A stretch of DNA of 5,725 nucleotides from Ktedonobacterales bacterium (GTDB taxonomy: Bacteria > Chloroflexota > Ktedonobacteria > Ktedonobacterales > JADMIN01): positions 1-5,725 of the forward strand of contig JANWHL010000171.1 in assembly GCA_025450405.1 (NCBI GenBank), in the 5' to 3' direction. The notes under the pieces were generated by a model, which ran no database searches, was not told the origin of the DNA, and saw only the letters and a list, made by a program, of their open reading frames with translations. Position numbers and translations under genes: made by a program. This document shows positions 1 through 5,287 of the stretch, one piece after another (positions within the stretch are counted from its first letter, which is position 1; each line of letters starts with the position of its first letter).

Positions 1-30
1 CCATCCGCCGCCCTCGCGGCGCGCCTGACT

Positions 31-66
31 CCCCTCTCCTCGCAAGGAGAGGGGCTGGGGGTGAGG
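31..66. repeat. REP-like hairpin repeat upstream of comEC
   Basis: A perfect 10-bp inverted repeat (CCCCTCTCCT at 31-40, AGGAGAGGGG at 45-54) encloses a CGCA tetraloop and is followed by the tail CTGGGGGTGAGG (55-66). This arrangement, a CCCTCTCC/GGAGAGGG stem followed by a CTGGGGTGAGG-type tail, resembles short palindromic elements found in many copies between genes in GC-rich genomes; that resemblance is from general knowledge and copy number cannot be seen here. The element overlaps the start codon of the next gene, so in the mRNA the stem would sequester the ribosome binding site. Confidence 0.7.
44..50 (+). promoter_or_regulatory. Shine-Dalgarno of comEC inside a hairpin arm
   Basis: AAGGAGA lies 10 nt before the GTG at 61 and is a good match to the 16S anti-SD. 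It is also almost entirely inside the 3' arm of the 31-54 hairpin, so it should be base-paired unless the stem is opened. It supports the GTG start but could also be a coincidence of the repeat sequence. Confidence 0.45.
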
Positions 67-2613
67 ACCCCTCACACACCCCTTTTCGCCGGATATGCCC
101 TGATCGCGGCATGCCTCGCCTGGCTGTCCGGCATCGCCCTCTACACCGCTTGGCCCACGGCGCGGCTGGACCGCTGGCTCTGGCTCGCCACCGGCGCCGC
201 CTGCGCCCTCGCCGCCATTAGCCTCACCGTCGCCGCGCGCCTTCGCGCGCATGCCGCTCGCGGCACCGGAACACCCTTCGGGCGCGCCCGGTGGCCACTT
301 GGCCGCATACTCCTTGCCGGCCTCGTCCTCGGATGCTGGCTCGCGCTTGGCGCGGCGCGCGCGGCGTGGAGCAGTCCCGCCGCCGACCCCGCCTCCGTGG
401 CCCACCTGCGACTGGGCACCACGTACACATTGCGCGGCGACGTGGCCGCCGAGCCAATCCCCGAGGCCGGCGCGCGCCTGCTGATCGTCGCCGTGAGCCA
501 GGTCAGCGTCGACCATGGCGCCACCTGGCGGCCCGCCGACGGCCGGATCGAAGTCAAGGTGACCGGCCCAGACGACTGGTTCACGCCCGGCTATGGCGAC
601 ACCCTCCAGCTCAGTGGGCGTCTGGCGACCGCCGGCACCGCCGCCCCGGCCGGCGTCCTCGCCTGGGTGACCAACGCCCGCACCCAGATCGTCGCGCGCG
701 GCGGCGGCAATCCCCTCCTCGCCTGGCTCTTCGCGCTGCGTGTTCGCCTGGCCGAAGGTATCCAGCGCGCCCTGCCCGAACCCGAGGCGGCGCTGCTGAT
801 CGGCATCCTGCTCGGCCTGAAGACCCCCGTGCTCCGCGCCCGCCTGGCCCTCTTCACCGCCACCGGCACGATCCACCTCGTCGTCCCCGCCGGCCTCAAG
901 GTCTCGCTGCTGGCCGCCTTCGCCCGCCGCGGCCTCGCGCCCCTGGGCCGCTGGCCGTCCGCCGTCGGCGCGCTCGCCGCCGTCGGCGCCTACGCCGCGC
1001 TGGGGGGCGGCGGAGCGGCCGCGCTCCGCGCCGCCATCATGGGCGCGCTGCTGGCCCTCGCCCCCGCGCTGGGCCGTCGCTACGACCTCTACAGCGCACT
1101 CGCCGTCGCGGCCCTCCTCATGACCGCCGTCGAGCCGCTGCTCATCGCCGATGCCGGCTTCCAGCTCACCATGCTTGCCACCCTCGGCATCCCGCTGCTC
1201 ACCCCCACCATCCAGCGCTGGCTCCTCCTCCCAATCGCGCGCGCGCCGCGCCTGGCGGGTCCGCTCACCCCCGTGGCGGAGTTGCTGGCCGTGACGCTCG
1301 CCGCCCAGTTCGCCACTCTACCCGTCCTGGCGATCACCTTCGGCCAGGTCTCGCTCGTGGCGCCCCTCGCCAATCTGCTCGCCGTCCCGCTGCTCGCCCC
1401 ATTGCTCGTCCTGGGCTGCGTTCTGGCCGCCGCGGCGCTCGCCGCGCCGCCGCTGGCCCTCGTCGCGGCGTTCGTCGCCTGGCCCCTGCTCTGGGTGGTG
1501 GACCAGGCGATCGCGTGGTGCGCCGGCATCCCCGCCGCCGCCCTGCCCGTGGCGAACGTGCCGGCGTGGGCGGCCGGGCTCTACTACGCGCTCCTCGCCG
1601 CCGTCGTGGTCGGCGTCTGGCGGCTGCGCCAGCTACGCGCCGCGCGCCTGGCGTCCGCGACCGCCGCTGGTGCCCCACCGCCAGTGGCGCACACCACCCA
1701 CTCCAACCACGCGCGCCCGGCCCTCGCCCTGCGCGGCGGACTGATCGCCCTGGCGTGCCTGGTGCTCCTGGGCACGTGCGGCGCCGCCGCGCCCGCGCTC
1801 GCGGACTCTGGTGCGCGCATCGACATCCTCGACCTCGGCCCGGGCGGCTCCGCCACCCTCATCCGCCTGGCCGGCGGCGCCACCGCCCTCGTCGACGGCG
1901 GACCCAGCGGACCCGCGCTGGATGAGGCCCTCGGCGCGCGCCTGCCCTTCTGGCAGCGCTCGCTCGACCTCGCGCTGCTGACCGACCCCCGCGCCGGCGC
2001 CATCACCGGCCTCCAGGACGCCACCACCCACTTCACCATCGCGCGCGCCGCCGATGGCGGCATGCTCCATCCCACCACGGCCTACCTCGCCTGGCTCGAT
2101 GCCCTTTCCGGCTCCGGCACGCCGCGCACCCGCGTCCGCCAGGACGACACCATCCACCTCGACGCGGCCACCACGCTCCGCGTCCTCTCGCCCCCCCAGG
2201 CGCTCTTCCCGCCATCCCAGGGCAGCACGACCGCTAGCGACAACCTGATCCTCCGGCTCGACACCCCAGGCCTGCGCGTCCTCTTCCTCGGCGACGCCGA
2301 TCCCTATGCCCTGGACGCCCTCGCGTTCTCTGGCGAGCCGCTCGCGGCCGACGTGGTGGTGGTCGGCCTGGCGCCCACGCAGGGGATCGACCTGGACCAG
2401 CCTATCGGGGAGGTCCTGCGCGCGGCGCACCCGCGCCTGGTGGTCGTCACCCCGGCGCCCCAGCCGCCCCGCACGCGCCCCTTCGACACCCTCTGGCCGC
2501 CCGACGGCCCCACCGCGCAGACCCTCGGCGCCACCATCCTGCGCACCAGCGACGCCGGCACCGTCACCCTCGCCCAGCGCGGCGATGGTGGGTGGGATCT
2601 GGAGGGAGCATGA
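61..2613 (+). CDS. comEC: ComEC/Rec2 family DNA-uptake channel protein with degenerate metallo-beta-lactamase domain
   Basis: 850-residue polytopic membrane protein, predicted to carry single-stranded DNA across the inner membrane during natural transformation. It is slightly longer than typical ComEC (about 750-800 aa). Visible order: N-terminal membrane helices (about 10-30, 41-60, 83-104); a beta-rich OB-like segment (about 115-210) as in DUF4131-type regions; the Competence domain (about 240-525) with EAALLIGILLG at 242-252, HLVVPAGLKV at 272-281 (usual family motif has SGLH) and DAGFQLTMLATLGI from 364; one more helix near 555-580; then a metallo-beta-lactamase-like domain (about 584-850). 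That domain keeps LVDGG (610-614), SDNLILRL (726 on) and LFLGD (741-745), but the histidine motif is replaced by TDPRAGAITGL (641-651) and the later HHGS by APTQG (771-775), so it is probably not a metal-dependent nuclease. The GTG start has a strong but hairpin-embedded SD; the frame stays open to position 1, so a start further upstream is possible. The stop overlaps an ATG (ATGA). Confidence 0.9.
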   Translation: MRTPHTPLFAGYALIAACLAWLSGIALYTAWPTARLDRWLWLATGAACALAAISLTVAARLRAHAARGTGTPFGRARWPLGRILLAGLVLGCWLALGAARAAWSSPAADPASVAHLRLGTTYTLRGDVAAEPIPEAGARLLIVAVSQVSVDHGATWRPADGRIEVKVTGPDDWFTPGYGDTLQLSGRLATAGTAAPAGVLAWVTNARTQIVARGGGNPLLAWLFALRVRLAEGIQRALPEPEAALLIGILLGLKTPVLRARLALFTATGTIHLVVPAGLKVSLLAAFARRGLAPLGRWPSAVGALAAVGAYAALGGGGAAALRAAIMGALLALAPALGRRYDLYSALAVAALLMTAVEPLLIADAGFQLTMLATLGIPLLTPTIQRWLLLPIARAPRLAGPLTPVAELLAVTLAAQFATLPVLAITFGQVSLVAPLANLLAVPLLAPLLVLGCVLAAAALAAPPLALVAAFVAWPLLWVVDQAIAWCAGIPAAALPVANVPAWAAGLYYALLAAVVVGVWRLRQLRAARLASATAAGAPPPVAHTTHSNHARPALALRGGLIALACLVLLGTCGAAAPALADSGARIDILDLGPGGSATLIRLAGGATALVDGGPSGPALDEALGARLPFWQRSLDLALLTDPRAGAITGLQDATTHFTIARAADGGMLHPTTAYLAWLDALSGSGTPRTRVRQDDTIHLDAATTLRVLSPPQALFPPSQGSTTASDNLILRLDTPGLRVLFLGDADPYALDALAFSGEPLAADVVVVGLAPTQGIDLDQPIGEVLRAAHPRLVVVTPAPQPPRTRPFDTLWPPDGPTAQTLGATILRTSDAGTVTLAQRGDGGWDLEGA

Positions 2614-2678
2614 GCGCAGCCCGCACGCGGCGCCGTGGATCAATCGTCGGGAAAGGTGCCAGTAGGGATGGGCTGTAG
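2610..2678 (+). other. 22-codon ORF overlapping the comEC stop (possible remnant)
   Basis: An ATG overlaps the comEC stop as ATGA, with GGAGGGA (2601-2607) just upstream. This is the usual geometry of a translationally coupled next gene. The frame closes after 22 codons with TAG at 2676-2678, inside the antisense 3' end of the PIN-like gene. The short peptide is basic (arginine-rich) with no recognisable domain. It could be chance, or the surviving start of a former operon partner cut off when the downstream module was inserted. Confidence 0.15.
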
Positions 2679-3038
2679 AAAGAGTAACCGCCCGGTGAGA
2701 TTGGCTGGCGTTTCGGTCTCCGCGACAAAGCGAAGATATCGACCCTGCTCACCGACACTAGTGGAGCGGAGAAGGTGCGCGATGCCGGCGTGCTGGCCCG
2801 TGGCGAGCTGCGGCACAATCCGCGGGTTGAGGAAATCTCTGTCCCGCGTAACGAGGGCACGATTCGTACCCGTGGCGAACGTTAGCTGGTCGGCATCTGA
2901 TATGGCCAGTCCGGCACGTCCCGCCTCTTGCGCGGTGAGCACATCAATGGCATACCGCCGGAGATACGCGGCGACTGCTGGGCTCACGTGCTCATCGAGA
3001 TAGAACATGACGACGCTGGGAGGCGCGGTCGATGCCAT
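2640..3038 (-). CDS. DUF5615 family PIN-like protein, putative toxin RNase
   Basis: 132-residue protein of the DUF5615 (PIN-like, Mut7-C related) group, whose members often pair with DUF433 proteins and are predicted RNases of toxin-antitoxin modules. The acidic residues expected of a PIN-type site are present: FYLDEHVSP (D15, E16), ISDADQL (D48, D50) and LVTRDRDFL (D66, D68). The family signature 'LLDE..SP ... TrDkDF' is therefore complete and the gene looks intact. The ATG at 3038 is preceded by GGGAGG (3043-3048) with a short 4-nt spacer. An internal Met11 would give the more usual family N-terminus (MFYLDEH) but has no SD, and the frame upstream of 3038 is closed by a TAG. It follows the DUF433 gene after 71 bp on the same strand, wider than the overlap or few-base gap usual for such pairs. 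The gene converges on comEC with 26 bp between stops. Nuclease activity is inferred from the family. Confidence 0.85.
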   Translation of the reverse strand: MASTAPPSVVMFYLDEHVSPAVAAYLRRYAIDVLTAQEAGRAGLAISDADQLTFATGTNRALVTRDRDFLNPRIVPQLATGQHAGIAHLLRSTSVGEQGRYLRFVAETETPANLTGRLLFLQPIPTGTFPDD

Positions 3039-3109
3039 GCCCCCTCCCAGCTATACACAGCATTGGACCGCGCACATCAGCATGTTCACCACATGACGCG
3101 ATGCGCTGG

Positions 3110-3430
3110 TCAGCCCGCGTCCCAGGGAGCCGGCGTCCCATCAGCGGGCCTCCATCCCTGTGGATAGCGCGCGGCCATTTCATGATGGCGGCCTTCCGCC
3201 TCCGCGATGGCCGTGTCCACCTGCTCTTTGTGGTCATAGTAGTAAGACAGGGCGGCGTACACCTGGCCCAACGTCAACTGATAGCACTCGGCGACTTCAG
3301 CGGGCGTTCGCCCCTGGTAGGCGATCCAGATAGCCACATCCGAGACGCCGATGCGGTGCCCGTCGATGCGCGGCTCGCCCCCCAGGATCGCTGGGTCCGC
3401 GACGATGTGATGTGACTCTACCACTGGCAT
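3110..3430 (-). CDS. DUF433 family protein, putative antitoxin
   Basis: 106-residue protein with a complete DUF433 domain: HHIVADPAILGGEPRIDGHRIGV (7-29) matches the family 'i..dP.i.gG.P.I.GTRI.V' signature (His replaces the usual Thr at 25), followed by a helix-turn-helix-like stretch TPAEVAECY-QLTLGQVYAALSYYYDH (42-67). DUF433 proteins are small winged-helix-like proteins thought to be antitoxins, neutralising the partner and binding their own promoter. The C-terminal tail (about 80-106) is rich in Pro, Gly and Trp and may be the toxin-contacting part (inference). I chose the ATG at 3430 because the domain starts immediately after it and AGGAAAGG (3448-3441) lies 10 nt upstream; a 71-codon upstream extension to 3643 has no family similarity. 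As first gene of the operon it would be made before the toxin, as in most type II modules. Confidence 0.85.
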   Translation of the reverse strand: MPVVESHHIVADPAILGGEPRIDGHRIGVSDVAIWIAYQGRTPAEVAECYQLTLGQVYAALSYYYDHKEQVDTAIAEAEGRHHEMAARYPQGWRPADGTPAPWDAG

Positions 3431-3470
3431 GTCCAACCGACCTTTCCTGGCACCCCTGATCCGCTTCGGG

Positions 3471-3484
3471 GATCGCCCTCGATC
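3471..3484. promoter_or_regulatory. Inverted repeat GATCG-N4-CGATC, candidate operator
   Basis: A perfect 5-bp inverted repeat (3471-3475 and 3480-3484, spacer CCCT) lies 41 bp upstream of the DUF433 start, between that start and the candidate -10 at 3506-3511, so it would sit in the 5' leader of the toxin-antitoxin mRNA. The position suits an autoregulatory operator, but the arms are short. Confidence 0.3.
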
Positions 3485-3505
3485 GGATACCATCAGACTA
3501 CACTC

Positions 3506-3511
3506 AATATA
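3506..3511 (-). promoter_or_regulatory. Candidate -10 box of the DUF433-DUF5615 operon
   Basis: TATATT on the minus strand matches the sigma-70 -10 consensus at 5 of 6 positions and lies in the most AT-rich part of the intergenic region. A TTGATA upstream (minus strand, 3537-3532) is a fair -35 but the spacer is 20 nt, longer than ideal, so the pairing is uncertain. The transcript would have a leader of about 65-70 nt before the DUF433 start. Confidence 0.3.
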
Positions 3512-3595
3512 CCGTACCACACGAGCCGCCATATCAAGAGGCCAGCGTGGTCGCACCCTGATCGCGGGCGACGATTCCGAACGTGCCGCGGCCAC

Positions 3596-3612
3596 GGCGA
3601 TCACCGATCGCC
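3596..3612. promoter_or_regulatory. Perfect 7-bp inverted repeat in the divergent region
   Basis: GGCGATC (3596-3602), spacer ACC, GATCGCC (3606-3612) form a perfect 17-bp dyad with odd spacing. It lies 82 bp before the metallophosphoesterase start and roughly 90 bp behind the candidate toxin-antitoxin promoter, so it could be an operator for either gene. Its GATCG core is shared with the dyad at 3471-3484. A binding protein is not identifiable from the sequence. Confidence 0.35.
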
Positions 3613-3693
3613 CACCTGGCATCGGCCAAATCGGACCGCCCATACCACCGTGGAGGACGCGAAGTCGGCTAGACAGAGGCGGGGTGAAGCAGC

Positions 3694-4452
3694 ATGCGCA
3701 AGATCGCCATACTCGCGGATCTACACGGCAATCTCCCGGCGCTCGAAGCGGTGCTGGCCGCGATCGCCGCCGAGGGCATCGAGCGCATCGTCTGCCTGGG
3801 TGACGTTGCCACGCTCGGACCCCAGCCCCGTGAGGTCATCGCCCGGTTGCGTGCGCTGGGATGCCCCGTCGTGATGGGCAATACCGACGCCATGCTGCTC
3901 GAGCCACCGCCCGCTGAGGGTGCCACGGGCGCCGAAGGTGCCATGGGCGCCGCCATGCGCAACGAAGACTTCGACCGGTGGAGCGCCGCTCAGCTCACTG
4001 CCGATGATATCGCGTACCTGCGCACATTTCAGCCGACGCTCAGCGTGCCGCTGGGCGACGGTTTGACGCTGCTGTGCTACCACGGCTCGCCGCGCTCATT
4101 TGACGAGCGCATTACCGCCGAGACCGAGGATGCTGCGCTGCGCGAGATGTTGGCCGCGACCCCCGCACAGCTCTACGCCGGTGGCCACACTCACCAGCAG
4201 ATGCTGCGCCGCCACCGGGACGCGCTCGTGCTCAACCCCGGCACCGTGGGCTTCGCGAAAGACGCCATCCCGCCGGCCACGCCGATTCGCAACCCGTCCT
4301 GGGCCGAGTATGCCGTGATCGCCAGCGACGACGGCGGGATCAACGTGTCGCTGCGCCGCGTGCCCTTCGACCTCGACGCGCTCTTCGCCGCGATGGACGC
4401 CACTGGTATCCCCCGCGCCCACTGGCGGAAGGGCGACTGGCGGCGGGTCTGA
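3694..4452 (+). CDS. YfcE-like calcineurin-type metallophosphoesterase
   Basis: 252-residue cytoplasmic protein of the Metallophos_2 (YfcE-like) group, hydrolysing a phosphomono- or diester with a dinuclear metal centre; the substrate cannot be told from sequence. All metal-site motifs are in order: ADLHGN (D9, H11), LGDV (G36-D37), GNTD (62-65, in place of the common GNHD), CYHGSP (H130) and GGHTHQ (H165, H167), followed by the typical LNPGTVG (180-186). The substitution of His by Thr in GNxD is seen in sub-groups of this family and may alter catalysis. Residues 75-86 are a duplicated Gly/Ala-rich hexapeptide (see repeat). The ATG at 3694 begins directly with the first beta strand (MRKIAILAD) and has purine-rich GAGGCGGGG upstream as a weak SD. 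Divergent from the toxin-antitoxin operon and apparently transcribed alone; no functional link to its neighbours is visible. Confidence 0.88.
   Translation: MRKIAILADLHGNLPALEAVLAAIAAEGIERIVCLGDVATLGPQPREVIARLRALGCPVVMGNTDAMLLEPPPAEGATGAEGAMGAAMRNEDFDRWSAAQLTADDIAYLRTFQPTLSVPLGDGLTLLCYHGSPRSFDERITAETEDAALREMLAATPAQLYAGGHTHQQMLRRHRDALVLNPGTVGFAKDAIPPATPIRNPSWAEYAVIASDDGGINVSLRRVPFDLDALFAAMDATGIPRAHWRKGDWRRV
3916..3951 (+). repeat. 18-bp in-frame tandem duplication inside the phosphoesterase gene
   Basis: GAGGGTGCCACGGGCGCC (3916-3933) is followed directly by GAAGGTGCCATGGGCGCC (3934-3951), 16 of 18 identical. Encoded residues 75-86 read EGATGA-EGAMGA. This adds six residues to the loop after GNTD without shifting the frame, and looks like a slippage duplication that has since diverged at two positions. 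Confidence 0.8.
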
Positions 4453-4474
4453 TACCGTTTCCGGATAAGTCACG

Positions 4475-4494
4475 CCGGTGACCTTCGTCGCCGG
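4475..4494 (+). terminator. Stem-loop after the phosphoesterase, possible terminator
   Basis: CCGGTGAC (4475-4482) and GTCGCCGG (4487-4494) can form an 8-bp stem (one G-U pair) around a CTTC loop, starting 22 nt after the stop codon. There is no U-rich tract after it, so it is not a classical intrinsic terminator; it may simply protect the mRNA 3' end. Confidence 0.35.
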
Positions 4495-4510
4495 AGGCTT
4501 CCCGCCGCGT

Positions 4511-4544
4511 CTTCAGGCGCCTGGAAACTTCAGGCGCCGGGAAA
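4511..4544. repeat. 17-bp tandem repeat in intergenic region
   Basis: CTTCAGGCGCCTGGAAA (4511-4527) is repeated immediately as CTTCAGGCGCCGGGAAA (4528-4544), differing at one base. Each unit contains the GGCGCC palindrome, and the first holds the 10-bp palindrome CAGGCGCCTG. It lies in the 299-bp gene-free gap 4453-4751. Role unknown. Confidence 0.8.
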
Positions 4545-4545
4545 C

Positions 4546-4562
4546 CGTGATGAATCATCACG
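4546..4562. promoter_or_regulatory. Perfect 17-bp dyad, candidate operator or hairpin
   Basis: CGTGATGA (4546-4553), a central A (4554) and TCATCACG (4555-4562) form a perfect 8-bp inverted repeat. It begins just after the tandem repeat and lies about 80 bp before the candidate promoter of the DUF1801 gene. The compact odd-centred symmetry is typical of a dimeric regulator site; as RNA it would be a 7-bp stem with a 3-nt loop. The recognising factor cannot be named. Confidence 0.4.
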
Positions 4563-4643
4563 CTTGGTATGACGTCGTCCGCGCAACGATCAGGACCAGC
4601 GGTGAAAGCGTCTGTCGTTCATTTTGGGCTACCGGCTGGCGCG

Positions 4644-4671
4644 TTCACAGAGAGAAATGGTCAGGTAGGAT
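4644..4671 (+). promoter_or_regulatory. Candidate sigma-70-type promoter of the DUF1801 gene
   Basis: TTCACA (4644-4649, 5 of 6 to TTGACA) and TAGGAT (4666-4671, 4 of 6 to TATAAT) are 16 nt apart. Transcription would start near 4678, giving a leader of about 75 nt that is nearly free of G and therefore probably unstructured, ending in a strong SD. Confidence 0.35.
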
Positions 4672-4751
4672 GGAGCCACACCCCTCCCTTCTCCATCCCC
4701 ACCCCATTCCTACGCCCAACACCTGCCAAACACCGTGAAGGAGAGTCCCAC

Positions 4752-5204
4752 ATGGGAGAAGACGACAACACATCCACCAAGAAGCCCGCGAAGGCGAGCA
4801 CGGGATTCACGGACGAGGAACGAGCCGCGATCAAGGCACGCGCCCAGGAGCAGAAGGCGGCCGCGGCCAAGGCGGACGGGGAGCAAGACGTGCTCGCGGC
4901 GATCGCCGCGATGCGGCCGCACGATCGCGCCATGGCCGAGCGGCTGCACGCGATTATCACGGCCAGCGCGCCCGCCCTGGCGCCGAAGACCTGGTACGGG
5001 ATGCCCGCCTATGCCAGGGACGGCAAGATCGTCTGCTTCTTCCAACCCGCGCAGAAGTTCAAGACGCGGTACGCGACGCTGGGCTTCAACGACAGCGCGA
5101 ACCTCGACGAGGGCGTCCTGTGGCCCGTCGCCTTCGCGCTGATGGAGCTGACTGCCGCCGAAGAGGCGAAGGTCGCCGCGCTCGTAAAGAAGGCGGTGGG
5201 CTGA
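4752..5204 (+). CDS. DUF1801 domain protein
   Basis: 150-residue soluble protein. Residues about 58-148 carry a DUF1801-type fold (the YdhG/frataxin-like group): LHAIITASAPALAPKTWYGMPAYARDGKIVCFFQPAQKFKTRYATLGF (65-112), then NLDEGVLWPVAFAL (117-130) and a closing helix TAAEEAKVAALVKKAV. The conserved WYGMPAY (81-87) and FF-x-PAQKF are intact. Residues 1-45 are a charged Lys/Ala/Glu-rich tail that is likely disordered or helical. Some DUF1801 relatives have been called iron chaperones, but I see no metal ligand set that would justify this here, so the function stays unknown. The ATG at 4752 is preceded by AAGGAGA (4738-4744) with a 7-nt spacer; an in-frame upstream start at 4569 would add 61 residues of non-conserved sequence across the candidate promoter and is unlikely. 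The gene appears monocistronic and converges on glk with 83 bp between them. Confidence 0.85.
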   Translation: MGEDDNTSTKKPAKASTGFTDEERAAIKARAQEQKAAAAKADGEQDVLAAIAAMRPHDRAMAERLHAIITASAPALAPKTWYGMPAYARDGKIVCFFQPAQKFKTRYATLGFNDSANLDEGVLWPVAFALMELTAAEEAKVAALVKKAVG

Positions 5205-5287
5205 GGAAGAAGGCGACCTGAGGGTGCGCCGTCGGGCCCAGGTTGCGGGTTCGGCCACGGGCTCAAAGTCCGACCAACCAGGTCACC

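Noticed and set aside
291..1925. 544-codon open frame on the plus strand within comEC
   Set aside because: Arg/Pro-dominated low-complexity translation typical of an alternate frame in GC-rich DNA; fully inside comEC.
1633..2643. 336-codon open frame antisense to the end of comEC
   Set aside because: Composition is a Gly/Arg/Glu-rich shadow of a very GC-rich coding strand, with no domain, and the sense frame has clear ComEC motifs.
3039..3109. Internal promoter for the toxin gene
   Set aside because: A TATAGC-like hexamer is present on the minus strand but I found no acceptable -35 partner.
3431..3643. N-terminal extension of the DUF433 gene to a start at 3643
   Set aside because: The added 71 residues show no family similarity and run across the likely promoter; the ATG at 3430 has an SD and begins right at the domain.
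4511..4544. CRISPR-like repeat
   Set aside because: Only two units directly abutting with no spacer; this is a tandem duplication.
4569..4751. Upstream start for the DUF1801 gene
   Set aside because: The strong SD at 4738-4744 fits the ATG at 4752, and the upstream part covers a plausible promoter and a non-coding-like leader.
5205..5287. Bidirectional terminator between the DUF1801 gene and glk
   Set aside because: Partial complementarities such as GACCTG/CAGGTC are short and far apart, with no U-tract; not enough to call.
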